Source: Thermoguttaceae bacterium (GTDB lineage Bacteria > Planctomycetota > Planctomycetia > Pirellulales > Thermoguttaceae). From it: a stretch of 45,114 bases of DNA. The position numbers and the translations under genes were made by a program. This document shows positions 7,812-17,407 of this stretch, piece by piece. The DNA lies in contig JAFZAL010000234.1 in NCBI GenBank assembly GCA_017557195.1, positions 1-45,114 on the forward strand, given 5' to 3'. The notes under the pieces were generated by a model. The model did not search any database, was not told where the DNA came from, and saw nothing but the letters and a program-made list of their open reading frames with translations. Every line of letters begins with the position of its first letter. Within the stretch, counting starts at the first letter, position 1.

Positions 7812-7849
7812 TCCATTCTCAATTGAAAGTAGCAGGAGAAGGCAAGAGA

Positions 7850-7910
<61 letters not shown>

Positions 7911-7945
7911 TATAAAAACCGTTTTATTAACCCAAGGATTAAAAC

Positions 7946-8227
7946 ATGCCGCGATTTGCTAACAAAAAGAACGCCGCCGCCAACAATCGACATCGTAAAC
8001 CGAAAGTTCACATTAAGAAGAAAGACCCCATTTTGGTCGATGGTAAACTTCCGCGCCCGATGTTTGTTGACTACAAAGACGTTGAACTGCTCAAAAAACT
8101 GACCAACCGTCAGGGCAAAATCCTCAGCCGCCGCAAGAATGGCTGCTGCGCCATTAGCCAAAACGCCGTTCAGCAGGCTGTCAAGCGCGCTCGTTTCATG
8201 GCTCTTCTGCCGTTCGTTGGCGAATGA
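7946..8227 (+). CDS. rpsR: 30S ribosomal protein bS18
   Basis: A 93-residue ribosomal protein that binds the 30S platform next to bS6. The family core is present: [36 protein letters not shown] and [15 protein letters not shown]. The N terminus is a 30-residue basic extension rich in K, R, N and H that contacts rRNA. It stands alone: the usual neighbours rpsF, ssb and rplI are absent. AAGGAT about 8 bp before the ATG can act as Shine-Dalgarno. A probable promoter lies at 7784, and a hairpin with a T run lies about 130 bp downstream. Confidence 0.93.
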   Translation: MPRFANKKNAAANNRHRKPKVHIKKKDPILVDGKLPRPMFVDYKDVELLKKLTNRQGKILSRRKNGCCAISQNAVQQAVKRARFMALLPFVGE

Positions 8228-8236
8228 GCTTTTTGA

Positions 8237-8266
8237 AGGCAGTAGGCAATAGGCAGTAGGCAATAG
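8237..8266. repeat. TAGGCAG-family half element
   Basis: Four GGCAGTA/GGCAATA units follow the rpsR stop. Only a trace of the opposite arm (ATTGCCTTAT) is present, so this is a one-armed or eroded copy. Confidence 0.75.
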
Positions 8267-8355
8267 TTTAATTGCCTTATACCTGGCGACTAATGTCTAA
8301 ATTATATTCAGACGGACGATTTTCTGTCTGAGAGCGCTTGAAATATGTAGCTATT

Positions 8356-8389
8356 ATCCCTTGTAGTGTTGGCTATGAGGGATTTTTTT
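8356..8389 (+). terminator. Rho-independent terminator downstream of rpsR
   Basis: ATCCCTT pairs with GAGGGAT (7 bp, one G-T) across a ~14-nt loop and is followed by seven T residues. Confidence 0.65.
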
Positions 8390-8397
8390 GTACTGGA

Positions 8398-8516
8398 AGC
8401 CGCTAGCTATTAGCTGCTAGCTGTTAGCTTGGGAGTTTGTAGTTCTCAGCGTTGTTTTTTAAAGCTGGAAGTCAAAATCAAAAAGCTAAAGGCTAGAAGC
8501 TAGGAGCTAAAAGCTC
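8398..8516. repeat. AGCTA-family dispersed element, copy 1
   Basis: About 119 bp bounded by inverted AGCTAxxAGCTxx tandem arms (CTAGCTATTAGCTGCTAGCT on the left; AAAGCTAAAGGCTAGAAGCT on the right), with TTCTCAGCGTT in the middle. It closely resembles 19128-19236, including the non-repetitive centre. It ends 22 bp before the citrate synthase start codon. Confidence 0.8.
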
Positions 8517-8538
8517 ATAACTACAACAGGAGACACTC

Positions 8539-9843
8539 ATGGGAGAAGCCAAAGTTATCGAACAGGCGAAATTGACCATCGGAGATCAAAGCTGGGATTT
8601 CGACGTCCTGCAGGGGTCGGAAGGAAACCGCGCTTTGGATATTTCCAAGCTGTTCGCTCAAACCGGGTTGATTACAATGGATCAGGGGTTTGCCAACACA
8701 GGGTCTGTAATTAGCCAGATTACGTACATCGAGGGGGACAAAGGCAAACTCCGTTATCGCGGCTATCCGATTGAAGAACTGGCGGTAAGCTGCCAGTATC
8801 TGGAAGTCGTCTATCTGCTCATCTACGGCGAGCTGCCGACCAAAGAACAGCTGGAAAAATTCCAGCACGGGATCTGCCATCACACGCTTCTTCATGAAAA
8901 CATGAAGCAGATTTTCAAGGGGTTCCCGGAACACTCGCACCCGATGGCGATTATGGCGTCGATTATGGCGGCTATGCCTGCGTTTATTATCGACTACCTC
9001 GACCCGAACGACCCGGAAGCCTTGGAACTGACGACCTATCGCGCCTTGGGCAAAGTCCCCACCATTGCCGCGTTCAGCCACAAGCAGAGCATCGGTCAGC
9101 CGTTCATCTACCCGAAAAATGCGCTCTCGTTTGCTGAGAACTTCCTGTACATGATGTTCGCCGTCCCGTCGGAAGACTACGTCATGAACCCCATGTACGT
9201 CAAGGCGCTCAACACGCTGTTGATTCTGCATGCAGACCACGGTCAAAACTGCTCGACGTCCGCCGTCCGCATGGTCGGGTCGAGTAACGTCAACATGTTT
9301 TCAGCCCTGTCCGCCGGCATTAACGCTCTGTGGGGCGAATTCCACGGCGGAGCGAACGAGGCGTGCATCGTCATGCTGGAAAACATCCTCAACGACAACC
9401 GCGATCTGGGCAAGTACATCGACAAGGCGAAAGACCCCAACGACCCGTTCCGCCTCATGGGCTTCGGACACCGCATTTACAAGAGCTACGACCCGCGCGC
9501 TGTCGTGCTGAAGAACATCGCCGACAAGCTCATCAAAGAGTACAAAGGATCAGACCCGCTGTTTGACCTGGCGCAGGAACTGGAAGAGTACGCGCTCAAG
9601 GATTCCTACTTCATCGAACGCAAACTGTACCCGAACGTCGACTTCTACTCTGGCATCATTTACTCCCTGATGGGTATTCCGAAGAACATGTTTACGGTGC
9701 TGTTCGCCTTGGGACGTCTGCCCGGCTGGATCGCTCATTTCCGAGAAATGCACAATACGGAAAAGAACAAGATTCACCGCCCGCGACAATTGTACGTCGG
9801 CGAAAAAACCCGATCTGTTATTCCGATTGAAAGCCGAGAGTAA
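8539..9843 (+). CDS. gltA: Citrate synthase
   Basis: A 434-residue hexameric-type citrate synthase that condenses oxaloacetate and acetyl-CoA at the entry to the TCA cycle. The three catalytic positions are present: His 234 in LHADHGQN, the His in LWGEFHGGANEA, and the Asp in YPNVDFYSG. GFGHRIYKSYDPRA, which binds oxaloacetate, is intact. The N-terminal ~50 residues contain the small beta-sheet domain typical of Gram-negative type II enzymes. AGGAG lies 8 bp before ATG 8539. The 119-bp repeat element sits directly upstream, and an ATTAGCA repeat with a terminator hairpin directly downstream, so it looks monocistronic. An alternative is 2-methylcitrate synthase, but the length and N-terminal domain fit GltA better. 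Confidence 0.95.
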   Translation: MGEAKVIEQAKLTIGDQSWDFDVLQGSEGNRALDISKLFAQTGLITMDQGFANTGSVISQITYIEGDKGKLRYRGYPIEELAVSCQYLEVVYLLIYGELPTKEQLEKFQHGICHHTLLHENMKQIFKGFPEHSHPMAIMASIMAAMPAFIIDYLDPNDPEALELTTYRALGKVPTIAAFSHKQSIGQPFIYPKNALSFAENFLYMMFAVPSEDYVMNPMYVKALNTLLILHADHGQNCSTSAVRMVGSSNVNMFSALSAGINALWGEFHGGANEACIVMLENILNDNRDLGKYIDKAKDPNDPFRLMGFGHRIYKSYDPRAVVLKNIADKLIKEYKGSDPLFDLAQELEEYALKDSYFIERKLYPNVDFYSGIIYSLMGIPKNMFTVLFALGRLPGWIAHFREMHNTEKNKIHRPRQLYVGEKTRSVIPIESRE

Positions 9844-9879
9844 GTCAAATTAGCAATTTGCAATGAGCAATTAGCAATT

Positions 9880-9907
9880 AAACGGCGCAACTTTGCGCCG
9901 TTTTTTT
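9880..9907 (+). terminator. gltA terminator
   Basis: AACGGCGCAA pairs with TTTGCGCCGTT and is followed by a run of T. The hairpin immediately follows the left repeat arm. Confidence 0.8.
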
Positions 9908-9930
9908 GTTTTGCCTCTTCTAAATTGATA

Positions 9931-9959
9931 TTGCATTTTGGGGATTTTTTTGCTATATT
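9931..9959 (+). promoter_or_regulatory. Extended -10 promoter for the small lipoprotein gene
   Basis: TTGCAT (9931-9936), a 17-bp spacer ending in TGC, then TATATT (9954-9959). The predicted transcript starts near 9966 and includes the right repeat arm as its leader. Confidence 0.55.
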
Positions 9960-10064
9960 ATTGTAAAAATTCAATGACGTCGCATTAAAATGCGATTACC
10001 AATCCCACCCTGATCAGCGCTTTGCGCTAATTGTAAATTGCTCATTGCTAATTGCTAATTTATC

Positions 10065-10286
10065 ATGAATCGTCGAACCGCCTTTGCCGCCGCATTTGCT
10101 TTAACTGCGTCTTTGTTTTCTGGATGTAAAACCTTTTCTGCTAAATCGGCGAAAGACGACCCAAAAGAGAAAGCGGAGGAGGGAATGTTTTCTAAACTGC
10201 GTCAGAGCGACTCCGACAGCGAATACTCCGGGCTGTCCAGCAAAAGTCGGGAGATCGAGAAAAACCTGGGCGTGGGAAGAGATTAG
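10065..10286 (+). CDS. Small lipoprotein of unknown function
   Basis: A 73-residue protein. The N terminus is a lipoprotein signal: two Arg, a hydrophobic stretch AAAFALTASLF, then the lipobox FSGC with Cys at 21. The mature part is ~52 residues, charged, Lys/Asp/Ser-rich and without predicted membrane segments. It contains EYSGLSSKSREIEKNLGVGRD at its C terminus, which looks like a short amphipathic helix. No domain is recognised. The start codon sits one to two bases after the repeat arm, with no Shine-Dalgarno. It lies between citrate synthase and aroB, but repeats on both sides argue for separate transcription. It is probably anchored to a membrane facing the periplasm. Confidence 0.7.
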   Translation: MNRRTAFAAAFALTASLFSGCKTFSAKSAKDDPKEKAEEGMFSKLRQSDSDSEYSGLSSKSREIEKNLGVGRD

Positions 10287-10290
10287 ATTA

Positions 10291-10360
10291 GGGAGTAGGC
10301 AATAGGCAGTAGGCAGTAGGGATTTTAAACTACTGCCTCTTGCCTACTGCCTACTGCCTT
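10291..10360. repeat. TAGGCAG-family inverted tandem repeat
   Basis: The left arm GGAGTAGGCAATAGGCAGTA and onwards (10291-10320) and the right arm CTACTGCCTCTTGCCTACTG and onwards (10331-10360) are joined by GATTTTAAA. Each arm is about 30 bp. Confidence 0.85.
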
Positions 10361-10394
10361 CTCACCTCCCCCTCCCCTATTCCCCGTTTCTGTG

Positions 10395-10400
10395 TATAAT
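10395..10400 (+). promoter_or_regulatory. TATAAT box immediately before aroB
   Basis: A perfect TATAAT ends 9 nt before ATG 10410, so transcription would begin about 3 nt before or at the start codon. No clear -35 hexamer is seen. Confidence 0.45.
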
Positions 10401-10409
10401 ATTAATATT

Positions 10410-11510
10410 ATGCAAGAAATTAAAACTCTTACTGTTGAACTGGGGGAGCGATCGTATCCGATTTTTATCGGGACGGGATTGCTGCCAAACGCTGTAGAGT
10501 ATATTCGTCAAAACGGCGCGCCGTCTCAGGTCTTTGTTGTAACCGACGACAACGTCGAAACGCTCTACGGAGACGCGCTGGCGGAAACGCTGGCTCAAGA
10601 GTGGGAAACGGAACTGGCAGTCATTCCCGCCGGCGAGGACAGCAAATGCCTTGAAATGGCAGAACAGATTTGGAGCCGGATGCTGGAAGGCGGCTGCGAT
10701 CGGAAGACGGCAGTCTGCGCTATCGGCGGGGGCGTTGTCGGCGACTTGGCGGGATTTGTCGCGTCTACGTACATGCGAGGCGTTCGATTCTGGCAGTTCC
10801 CGACCACGCTTTTGGCTCAGGTCGACAGCTCCGTCGGCGGCAAAACCGCCATCGATTTGGAATACGGCAAAAACGTCGTCGGGACGTTCTATCAGCCCCA
10901 AGGCGTTGTGATTGACATCGACACGCTCCGAACGCTGGACAAGCGTCAGTATCTGGCGGGAATGGCAGAAGTCGTCAAATACGGCGTTATTCTGGACGAG
11001 TCCTTTTTCCGGTATCTGGAATCTCACGTCGACGCCATTTTACAGCGCGACGTCAACGTCCTGGCGGAAATCGTCTACCGATGCTGTCTGATCAAAGCGG
11101 ACGTTGTTTCTCAGGACGAGAAAGAGCTTTCCGGCCGCCGCGCGTTGCTCAATTACGGGCACACCTTTGGACACGCAATCGAAACCTTCGAACGCTTTGA
11201 AGGCAAGCTTCACGGCGAAGCAGTTGCCGTCGGCATGGCGGCAGCGGCAAAATTCGCCCAATATCTTGGACGCATTGACGAGGAAACGGTTGATCGCCAA
11301 AATCGTCTGCTTGAAGCTCTGGGAATGGATATTGCCTGGTTAAAAGACCTGACCCCGGAGAAAACCGTTCAAATCATGCTTCACGATAAAAAGACAGCCA
11401 ACGGACACATCAATTTTGTCCTGCCGGATAAAATTGGTTCCGGCGAGCTGGTTTCAGGCGTTACTGAACAACAGATTATTGAGTATTTAAAGTTAGGGAA
11501 TAGGGAATAG
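10410..11510 (+). CDS. aroB: 3-dehydroquinate synthase
   Basis: A 366-residue NAD- and metal-dependent enzyme converting DAHP to 3-dehydroquinate, the second step of the shikimate pathway. Family motifs appear in order: EDSKCLEMAEQIW, GGGVVGDLAGFVASTYMRG, PTTLLAQVDSSVGGKTAID, AEVVKYGVILD and LNYGHTFGHAIE, the last carrying metal-ligand histidines. GTG 10392 is in frame, but it overlaps the TATAAT box, so ATG 10410 was chosen. The transcript is then almost leaderless and there is no Shine-Dalgarno. The last five codons (LGNRE) and the stop are written by the start of the following TAGGGAA repeat, so the repeat has replaced or extended the natural C terminus. Confidence 0.93.
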   Translation: MQEIKTLTVELGERSYPIFIGTGLLPNAVEYIRQNGAPSQVFVVTDDNVETLYGDALAETLAQEWETELAVIPAGEDSKCLEMAEQIWSRMLEGGCDRKTAVCAIGGGVVGDLAGFVASTYMRGVRFWQFPTTLLAQVDSSVGGKTAIDLEYGKNVVGTFYQPQGVVIDIDTLRTLDKRQYLAGMAEVVKYGVILDESFFRYLESHVDAILQRDVNVLAEIVYRCCLIKADVVSQDEKELSGRRALLNYGHTFGHAIETFERFEGKLHGEAVAVGMAAAAKFAQYLGRIDEETVDRQNRLLEALGMDIAWLKDLTPEKTVQIMLHDKKTANGHINFVLPDKIGSGELVSGVTEQQIIEYLKLGNRE

Positions 11511-11613
11511 GGAATGGGGAATAGTATTCGCCTTCGGCGATATTAACTACTACTCCCTACTCCCTACTCCCCACTCCCTAAACTACTGCCTCTTGCCTAC
11601 TGCCTACTGCCTT
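11493..11613. repeat. Composite TAGGGAA and TAGGCAG element
   Basis: The left arm TTAGGGAATAGGGAATAGGG and onwards (11493-11524) and the right arm CTACTACTCCCTACTCCCTA and onwards (11548-11580) flank the hairpin TCGCCTTCGGCGA. A one-armed run of CTACTGCCT units (11584-11613) follows. It overlaps the 3' end of aroB and ends 6 bp before the TrkH start. Confidence 0.85.
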
Positions 11614-11619
11614 ACCCCC

Positions 11620-13362
11620 ATGTCCTTTCCCCGAATCTGCCGTTTTTTGAGTAATTTGTCCTTTATACTTGGCGCAGCCATGATATTGGCTCTTCCCTGG
11701 GCGTTTCCGTTTATGGGACAGACAAAAACTTTTGACTCCCGCAGCTTTTTTGCGCTGACGGAGTCCATGCTCGTCTGCGCTGCAATTGGCGGAATCCTTC
11801 GTTTTTTCGGACGCAAAACGGTTTTACCAGACGCCAATTCGCAAAAAGACAACGCGGTGGATCGTCCATATAATCCAGACGATCTTTACGTTCGCCAGGA
11901 ACGGGATCCCGACGTGACGACGGGGCGCTTGCCTCGCCGGGAATCAATTGCGATTGTTGGTCTAAGCTGGATTCTGGCGGGAATACTGACCGCATTCCCA
12001 TTTATATTTTCCAGGGTCATTCGAGATCAAGACGAATCCGGCGCTCTGATTCCGATGTCTGTCGTCGACTGTCTTTTTGAATCCTTTTCCGGCGTAACAG
12101 GCTTCGGCGCTTCGGTTCTTAACAACGTAGAAGACCCTTCCTTCATTCCCAAAGCGATCCAGTTTTGGCGCTGCGAACTCCACTTTTTAGGAGGCTTGGG
12201 AATTATGGTTTTGTTCGTCGCGATTCTGGGCGGACGTTCGTCTGGAAAGTCGCTCATGCTGACGGAAATGCCGCGCTCGTCCAGCGATTCTCCCTACGCT
12301 CAAGCTCGCAAAACCGCCATGGCATTGTTGGGCGTATACCTATCACTGAACCTGATACTGATGTTTTTGCTTCGTATTGAGGGCATGCCCTTTTACGACG
12401 CCCTGTGTCATTCGTTTTCCTGCGTCGCGACTGGCGGATTCAGTTCCCGAAACGAATCCGTCGCCAGTTTTCATTGCGGCTGGATTGAGCTGACGCTGGT
12501 TATTTTCATGTTTATTTCGTCGTGCAACTTTACGCTGCTTTATTTTGCAGGAAGAATTGACACGAAAAAAATCGAAATGACCGCGCCCGGCGAAAAAGAA
12601 CGATTTAAATACGAGTTCGGCATTTCCAAACTTCTCAGCAATACGGAATTCCGCGTATTCTTTTGCGTAGCCGTTATTGCAATTATTCTGGTTTCCGGGT
12701 CGTGCTGGCTTCATGGCGATTTCCTTCCGAAAGGACAGGAAAACAACTTGAGCTGGTCGTCATTGTGTGACAGCTTTCGCTATGGCGGATTTCAGGTCAT
12801 GACGATTATTTCGTCAACCGGATTTGGATTAGAGAATTACGACGTCTGGAACGATTTCTCCCGCGGAATTCTGTTAGCGTTGATATTTACCGGCGGGTGC
12901 GTCGGCAGTACGACTTGCGGTTTGAAATTCATGCGACTTATCGTCCTGTGGAAAACGCTTCGGATTGAAATTGAACGCGTCTTTCGCCCCAAAATTGTCC
13001 GCGTCCTTCAGATTCAGGGAAAGCCGGTTGAGGACTCAGACGAAATGCGCCGCAGCGTTTTGACGTATTTCGCCTTGTACGCCATGATCTTTGTCGCCGC
13101 CTGCGCCCTTCTGCTGGCTATTGAACCGGCGTCGACCTGGACAAATAACGATTACAGCGCCAACGATCAGATGTTCGACAGCATTACCGCGGTCGCAACG
13201 TCGTTTAACTGCGTTGGGCCATCGTTTGGAATAACCGCCTCCGGGAATTTCGGACTCTTCCACGCCCCGGCGAAAATACTGTTTATCGTCCTGATGCTCA
13301 TGGGACGTCTGGAGATTTTCACTCTCCTCGTGTTCCTGCATCCAGGGTTCTGGAAAGGGTAG
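11620..13362 (+). CDS. TrkH/KtrB-type potassium transporter subunit
   Basis: A 580-residue integral membrane protein with four M1-P-M2 pore repeats. The four filter loops can be read: SGVTGFGAS, VATGGFSS, SSTGFG and FNCVGPSFG, each centred on the conserved Gly. The N-terminal ~110 residues contain two membrane helices separated by a charged cytoplasmic loop. The usual partner, an NAD-binding TrkA or KtrA protein, is not in the window. The longer reading frame starts in repeat DNA (TTG 11593), so ATG 11620 is taken. There is no visible Shine-Dalgarno. It converges with the serine hydrolase gene at 13374, only 11 bp away. The transported ion (K+ with H+ or Na+) cannot be settled. Confidence 0.9.
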   Translation: MSFPRICRFLSNLSFILGAAMILALPWAFPFMGQTKTFDSRSFFALTESMLVCAAIGGILRFFGRKTVLPDANSQKDNAVDRPYNPDDLYVRQERDPDVTTGRLPRRESIAIVGLSWILAGILTAFPFIFSRVIRDQDESGALIPMSVVDCLFESFSGVTGFGASVLNNVEDPSFIPKAIQFWRCELHFLGGLGIMVLFVAILGGRSSGKSLMLTEMPRSSSDSPYAQARKTAMALLGVYLSLNLILMFLLRIEGMPFYDALCHSFSCVATGGFSSRNESVASFHCGWIELTLVIFMFISSCNFTLLYFAGRIDTKKIEMTAPGEKERFKYEFGISKLLSNTEFRVFFCVAVIAIILVSGSCWLHGDFLPKGQENNLSWSSLCDSFRYGGFQVMTIISSTGFGLENYDVWNDFSRGILLALIFTGGCVGSTTCGLKFMRLIVLWKTLRIEIERVFRPKIVRVLQIQGKPVEDSDEMRRSVLTYFALYAMIFVAACALLLAIEPASTWTNNDYSANDQMFDSITAVATSFNCVGPSFGITASGNFGLFHAPAKILFIVLMLMGRLEIFTLLVFLHPGFWKG

Positions 13363-13373
13363 CGGAGCCGGAA

Positions 13374-14411
13374 TCAGCGGACGGTTTCAGAGCAAATCTT
13401 TTGTAACAAGTCCCAGTAGTCTGAGGATTTTGTAGGATGTTTTTGGTTGCCGGACGATTTATGAGCGACAACCATGTCCAGTTCCGGTATGACGGTTATG
13501 TACTGACCGTACATTCCGCAGGCGGAGAAAGAGCCTTTTCCGCCAATGGCGTCTTTGCCAAACGGCTCGATCCACCACATATAACCGTAGCCCAAGCCTC
13601 GGCGCGAGTCGTCGAACTTTGTAACAGGCTGAGTCGATTCTTCCATCCATTTTTCTGGAACGATCTGTTTGCCGTTCCAGTTCCCTTTTTGAAGAGCCAG
13701 CTGACCGAGGGTTGCCATGTCCCGGGTGGAGAAATGGAAATGGTACGCCAGATGTACGGACTTGCTGGCATCGCCGGAACGCTTGTGAATGGATCGGTTC
13801 CAGTCTTTTAATTCCAGCGGTTTGGCAAACGACTCCTCAAACGCGTCGTAGACGTTCTTCCCGGTCTTCATTTCAAAAACCGTTCCAGCGACGTTGAAAT
13901 CCCAGTTATTGTAAATAAACCGGGTTCCTGGCTTCGTTTTGCCGCGCTGAGGCGCTTTCCCTTCCGGGATTCCACCGGCGTTGGACGCCTCATGATAGAC
14001 CCCGGATCGGGCGGAAATCAAATCCAAAACCGTCGCGGTTTTCTCGATCGGTTCCAAACCTCCGACGTCGTCAATTCCCAGCTTCCCAATGGTCTGCGAC
14101 AGGTCAATTGTCCCGTTTTCCACATATGCTCCGTACATCATGGAAAGAATGCTCTTTCGGCATGACGCGATATAGGAAACCTCGGTTACGTCCCCATACG
14201 TAAAGACGGTTTTGCCGTGAACGAGAATAACCATTCCCGTCGTTCCCATGTTTCGGCTTTTGATAAACTCCGGAATGGCGTCAAGCGTCTTTTGAGGAAT
14301 GACAACCTCTTTGGCGTTGTCGCTGTGAGACCTCGCCGGTGCGAACAGAACGCTTGCAAAAACAATCGCCAGCAGAGCGCTCGCCTTGAATGGGTTGCAA
14401 AAGCCTTTCAT
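13374..14411 (-). CDS. Exported serine hydrolase, beta-lactamase/PBP class C fold
   Basis: A 345-residue protein with an N-terminal signal peptide (hydrophobic ALLAIVFASVLFAPA, cleavage near residue 28). The class C signature SxxK is S83-C-R-K86 within YIASCRKSILSM. The second motif YxN is Y167-N-N169. The third site is probably GKGSFSACG, a variant of KTG/HxG. In this family these residues form the acyl-enzyme serine, general base and oxyanion site. Members include esterases, D-aminopeptidases and penicillin-binding proteins, and true beta-lactamase activity is not implied. It lies 45 bp after the methyltransferase gene on the same strand, so co-transcription is possible. AGGAG is present about 8 bp before the ATG. 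Confidence 0.85.
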   Translation of the reverse strand: MKGFCNPFKASALLAIVFASVLFAPARSHSDNAKEVVIPQKTLDAIPEFIKSRNMGTTGMVILVHGKTVFTYGDVTEVSYIASCRKSILSMMYGAYVENGTIDLSQTIGKLGIDDVGGLEPIEKTATVLDLISARSGVYHEASNAGGIPEGKAPQRGKTKPGTRFIYNNWDFNVAGTVFEMKTGKNVYDAFEESFAKPLELKDWNRSIHKRSGDASKSVHLAYHFHFSTRDMATLGQLALQKGNWNGKQIVPEKWMEESTQPVTKFDDSRRGLGYGYMWWIEPFGKDAIGGKGSFSACGMYGQYITVIPELDMVVAHKSSGNQKHPTKSSDYWDLLQKICSETVR

Positions 14412-14456
14412 GAGAATCTCCTTTTTGAAAAATTAGGGTTAATTGCTGTCTTTCGT

Positions 14457-15932
14457 TTAGTCGTGGTCTTTCAAACGGAACGCCGATTGATATTCTTTTT
14501 CCAAATCCAACCGTTTCGCCAGTTCCAACAGATTGAGCCGATTTAACGCTTCGCATTTAATCGGTCGTTTAGAATCCCAGAAAACCAGAGCGTTAATCGC
14601 CTGGACGGCAATCGGGGAATCCAGAATCCGCTTAATCAACTGTGCCTGACGTTTCGTCTGACACGGCAGGAAGTAACACGTGTCGTCAAAGACGACGGGG
14701 CGTCCTTCTTGCGGTTTGACAATCTGAAAAGACAGCGTCCGGTACAGCCCGGAAATCGCAACCTTCCACGATGCAAAGGCGTAATCCCCAACGCCAAAAA
14801 TGGAAAACGGCGTCTGTTTGCTATAGACAGCGCTTTTCCGGTTCTGGAAATAGTCGAGGTGATTCTGCAAATACGTCCACGTCAGCGGGGCGTCATGCTG
14901 AAGACGATCAACACTCTGACCGACTCGCGTTTGGGGAACGAGCAGAAACCGGCGAATCGGCTCAACGCGCCCGTTGGCAACGTCTGAACTTTTCAGCAGC
15001 GGATAGACGCACAGCGGTTCCAGAGTCGTCTGCTCTCCCAGCTTGTTGAGATAAACGTTGTCGTCAATCCGGGTCAATTCCAAAACCTTGGAGCAGTCGT
15101 GTTTGACGCCGGAACGCCATTGCAGCTGCGTCACATCCGGCTGAAACAGTTCCGGGAACGCGTCTGTAAACGCCGCGTCGTTAATCAGCGTTCCGTTTCT
15201 CAGCGAGACGGTCTGACTGGGCTGAGCGCTTTCCAAAGAATCGTAAACCGGGCAAGGCGCAAGGGTCGCGTTCGTTCCCGGCTGGAATTGAATCAACAGC
15301 AAACACGCCTCGACGGTAACGTCAAAAAAGCGTTTAGCGTCGATTTTGTAAATGCTGGCGGAGGCGTACGTCAGCGCGTTTTTCCAGATATGCCGAAGAA
15401 CTTTTCTGGCGACAGTCGTCTTGCAGAGCATGGCTAAAACGCCGCAGCGCCCTTGTAACGCTTTGACCTCTTCAACCATCATCCATTCGGAAACGTCGAA
15501 GTTGCTTTTCCCCGTCAGAGCGTCTATGCCGGCAAGATTTTCTGCGTTCTCCTTTCGGGGGACGTTGCCAGAGTTCAACCGGGCGAGTTCTGAATTCGTA
15601 ACCCATGGCGGATTGCCGATAATCAAAACCGACCCGCTCTGAGAATTCAAGACCTGTTTCCAGCGACCGGAAAAAAAGTTCGCCTTTTGAACGACAACGC
15701 GGCTGTCGTTGATTTTCTTAACGTTTTGAACGTATTGAGCGTTGACGTCGCCCGCCCAGATGCGTTTGGCGTTGGGAAACGCCTTGGCGGCGGCAAGAAC
15801 AAAAGAACCCTGACCGCAATTCGGTTCGAGAATCGCGTCAGGGTCGATGAACTTTCGCGCAAGACGGCAGACCGCATCAGCCAATTCTGACGGGGTCTGC
15901 CAGTCTCCGCGTTCTTTACGTGTAACAGGCAT
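14457..15932 (-). CDS. Orphan N6-adenine-type DNA methyltransferase
   Basis: A 491-residue SAM-dependent methyltransferase. Motif I is ILEPNCGQGSFVLAA (34-48). The catalytic motif IV is GNPPW (106-110), the NPPY/NPPW form of N6-adenine DNA methyltransferases of the Eco57I/TaqI group. Motif order I to IV is gamma-like. Residues ~250-480 would be target recognition (RSGVKHDCSKVLEL and downstream). No restriction nuclease, specificity subunit or helicase is adjacent, so it may act as an orphan regulator or an anti-restriction remnant (inference). The start ATG lies in the sequence CCCTAATGCC, at the edge of a repeat, and there is no Shine-Dalgarno. The enolase gene lies upstream on the same strand. 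Confidence 0.82.
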   Translation of the reverse strand: MPVTRKERGDWQTPSELADAVCRLARKFIDPDAILEPNCGQGSFVLAAAKAFPNAKRIWAGDVNAQYVQNVKKINDSRVVVQKANFFSGRWKQVLNSQSGSVLIIGNPPWVTNSELARLNSGNVPRKENAENLAGIDALTGKSNFDVSEWMMVEEVKALQGRCGVLAMLCKTTVARKVLRHIWKNALTYASASIYKIDAKRFFDVTVEACLLLIQFQPGTNATLAPCPVYDSLESAQPSQTVSLRNGTLINDAAFTDAFPELFQPDVTQLQWRSGVKHDCSKVLELTRIDDNVYLNKLGEQTTLEPLCVYPLLKSSDVANGRVEPIRRFLLVPQTRVGQSVDRLQHDAPLTWTYLQNHLDYFQNRKSAVYSKQTPFSIFGVGDYAFASWKVAISGLYRTLSFQIVKPQEGRPVVFDDTCYFLPCQTKRQAQLIKRILDSPIAVQAINALVFWDSKRPIKCEALNRLNLLELAKRLDLEKEYQSAFRLKDHD

Positions 15933-15933
15933 T

Positions 15934-16028
15934 AGGGAGTAGGGAATAGGAAGTGGTAAGTGGTTAGTTAGATGAACGCTTGCGTACTAACCACTAAATA
16001 CTAACCACTAATAACTTATTCCTATTCC
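15934..16028. repeat. Composite TAGGGAA and GGTTAGT element
   Basis: TAGGGAGTAGGGAATAGG (15934-15950) is followed by GGTAAGTGGTTAGT (to 15968), the core GAACGCTTGCGT, and then the complementary arm ACTAACCACTAAATACTAAC and onwards (15985-16018) and ATTCCTATTCC. It separates eno from the methyltransferase gene. Confidence 0.85.
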
Positions 16029-16041
16029 TGATTAAACTGCC

Positions 16042-17337
<1,296 letters not shown>

Positions 17338-17393
17338 TTAAGGTTATGAAATGAAAAAAGGGTTTATTGATAACGTTAATATTATTAAAGATT

Positions 17394-17402
17394 ATTATAC
17401 CA
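17394..17402 (-). promoter_or_regulatory. Extended -10 promoter of eno
   Basis: On the minus strand this reads TGGTATAAT, an extended -10. The -35 position would fall inside the neighbouring TAGGGAA repeat and has no consensus hexamer. Confidence 0.55.
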
Positions 17403-17407
17403 CAAAT

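Larger units (their letters stand above)
9846..10063. repeat. ATTAGCA-family inverted element enclosing a terminator and a promoter
   Basis: The left arm (9848-9879, AATTAGCAATTTGCAATGAG and onwards) and the right arm (10030-10062) are almost exact reverse complements over ~32 bp. Between them lie a terminator hairpin (9880-9907), a promoter (9931-9959) and a GCGCTTTGCGC core (10017-10027). Confidence 0.85.
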
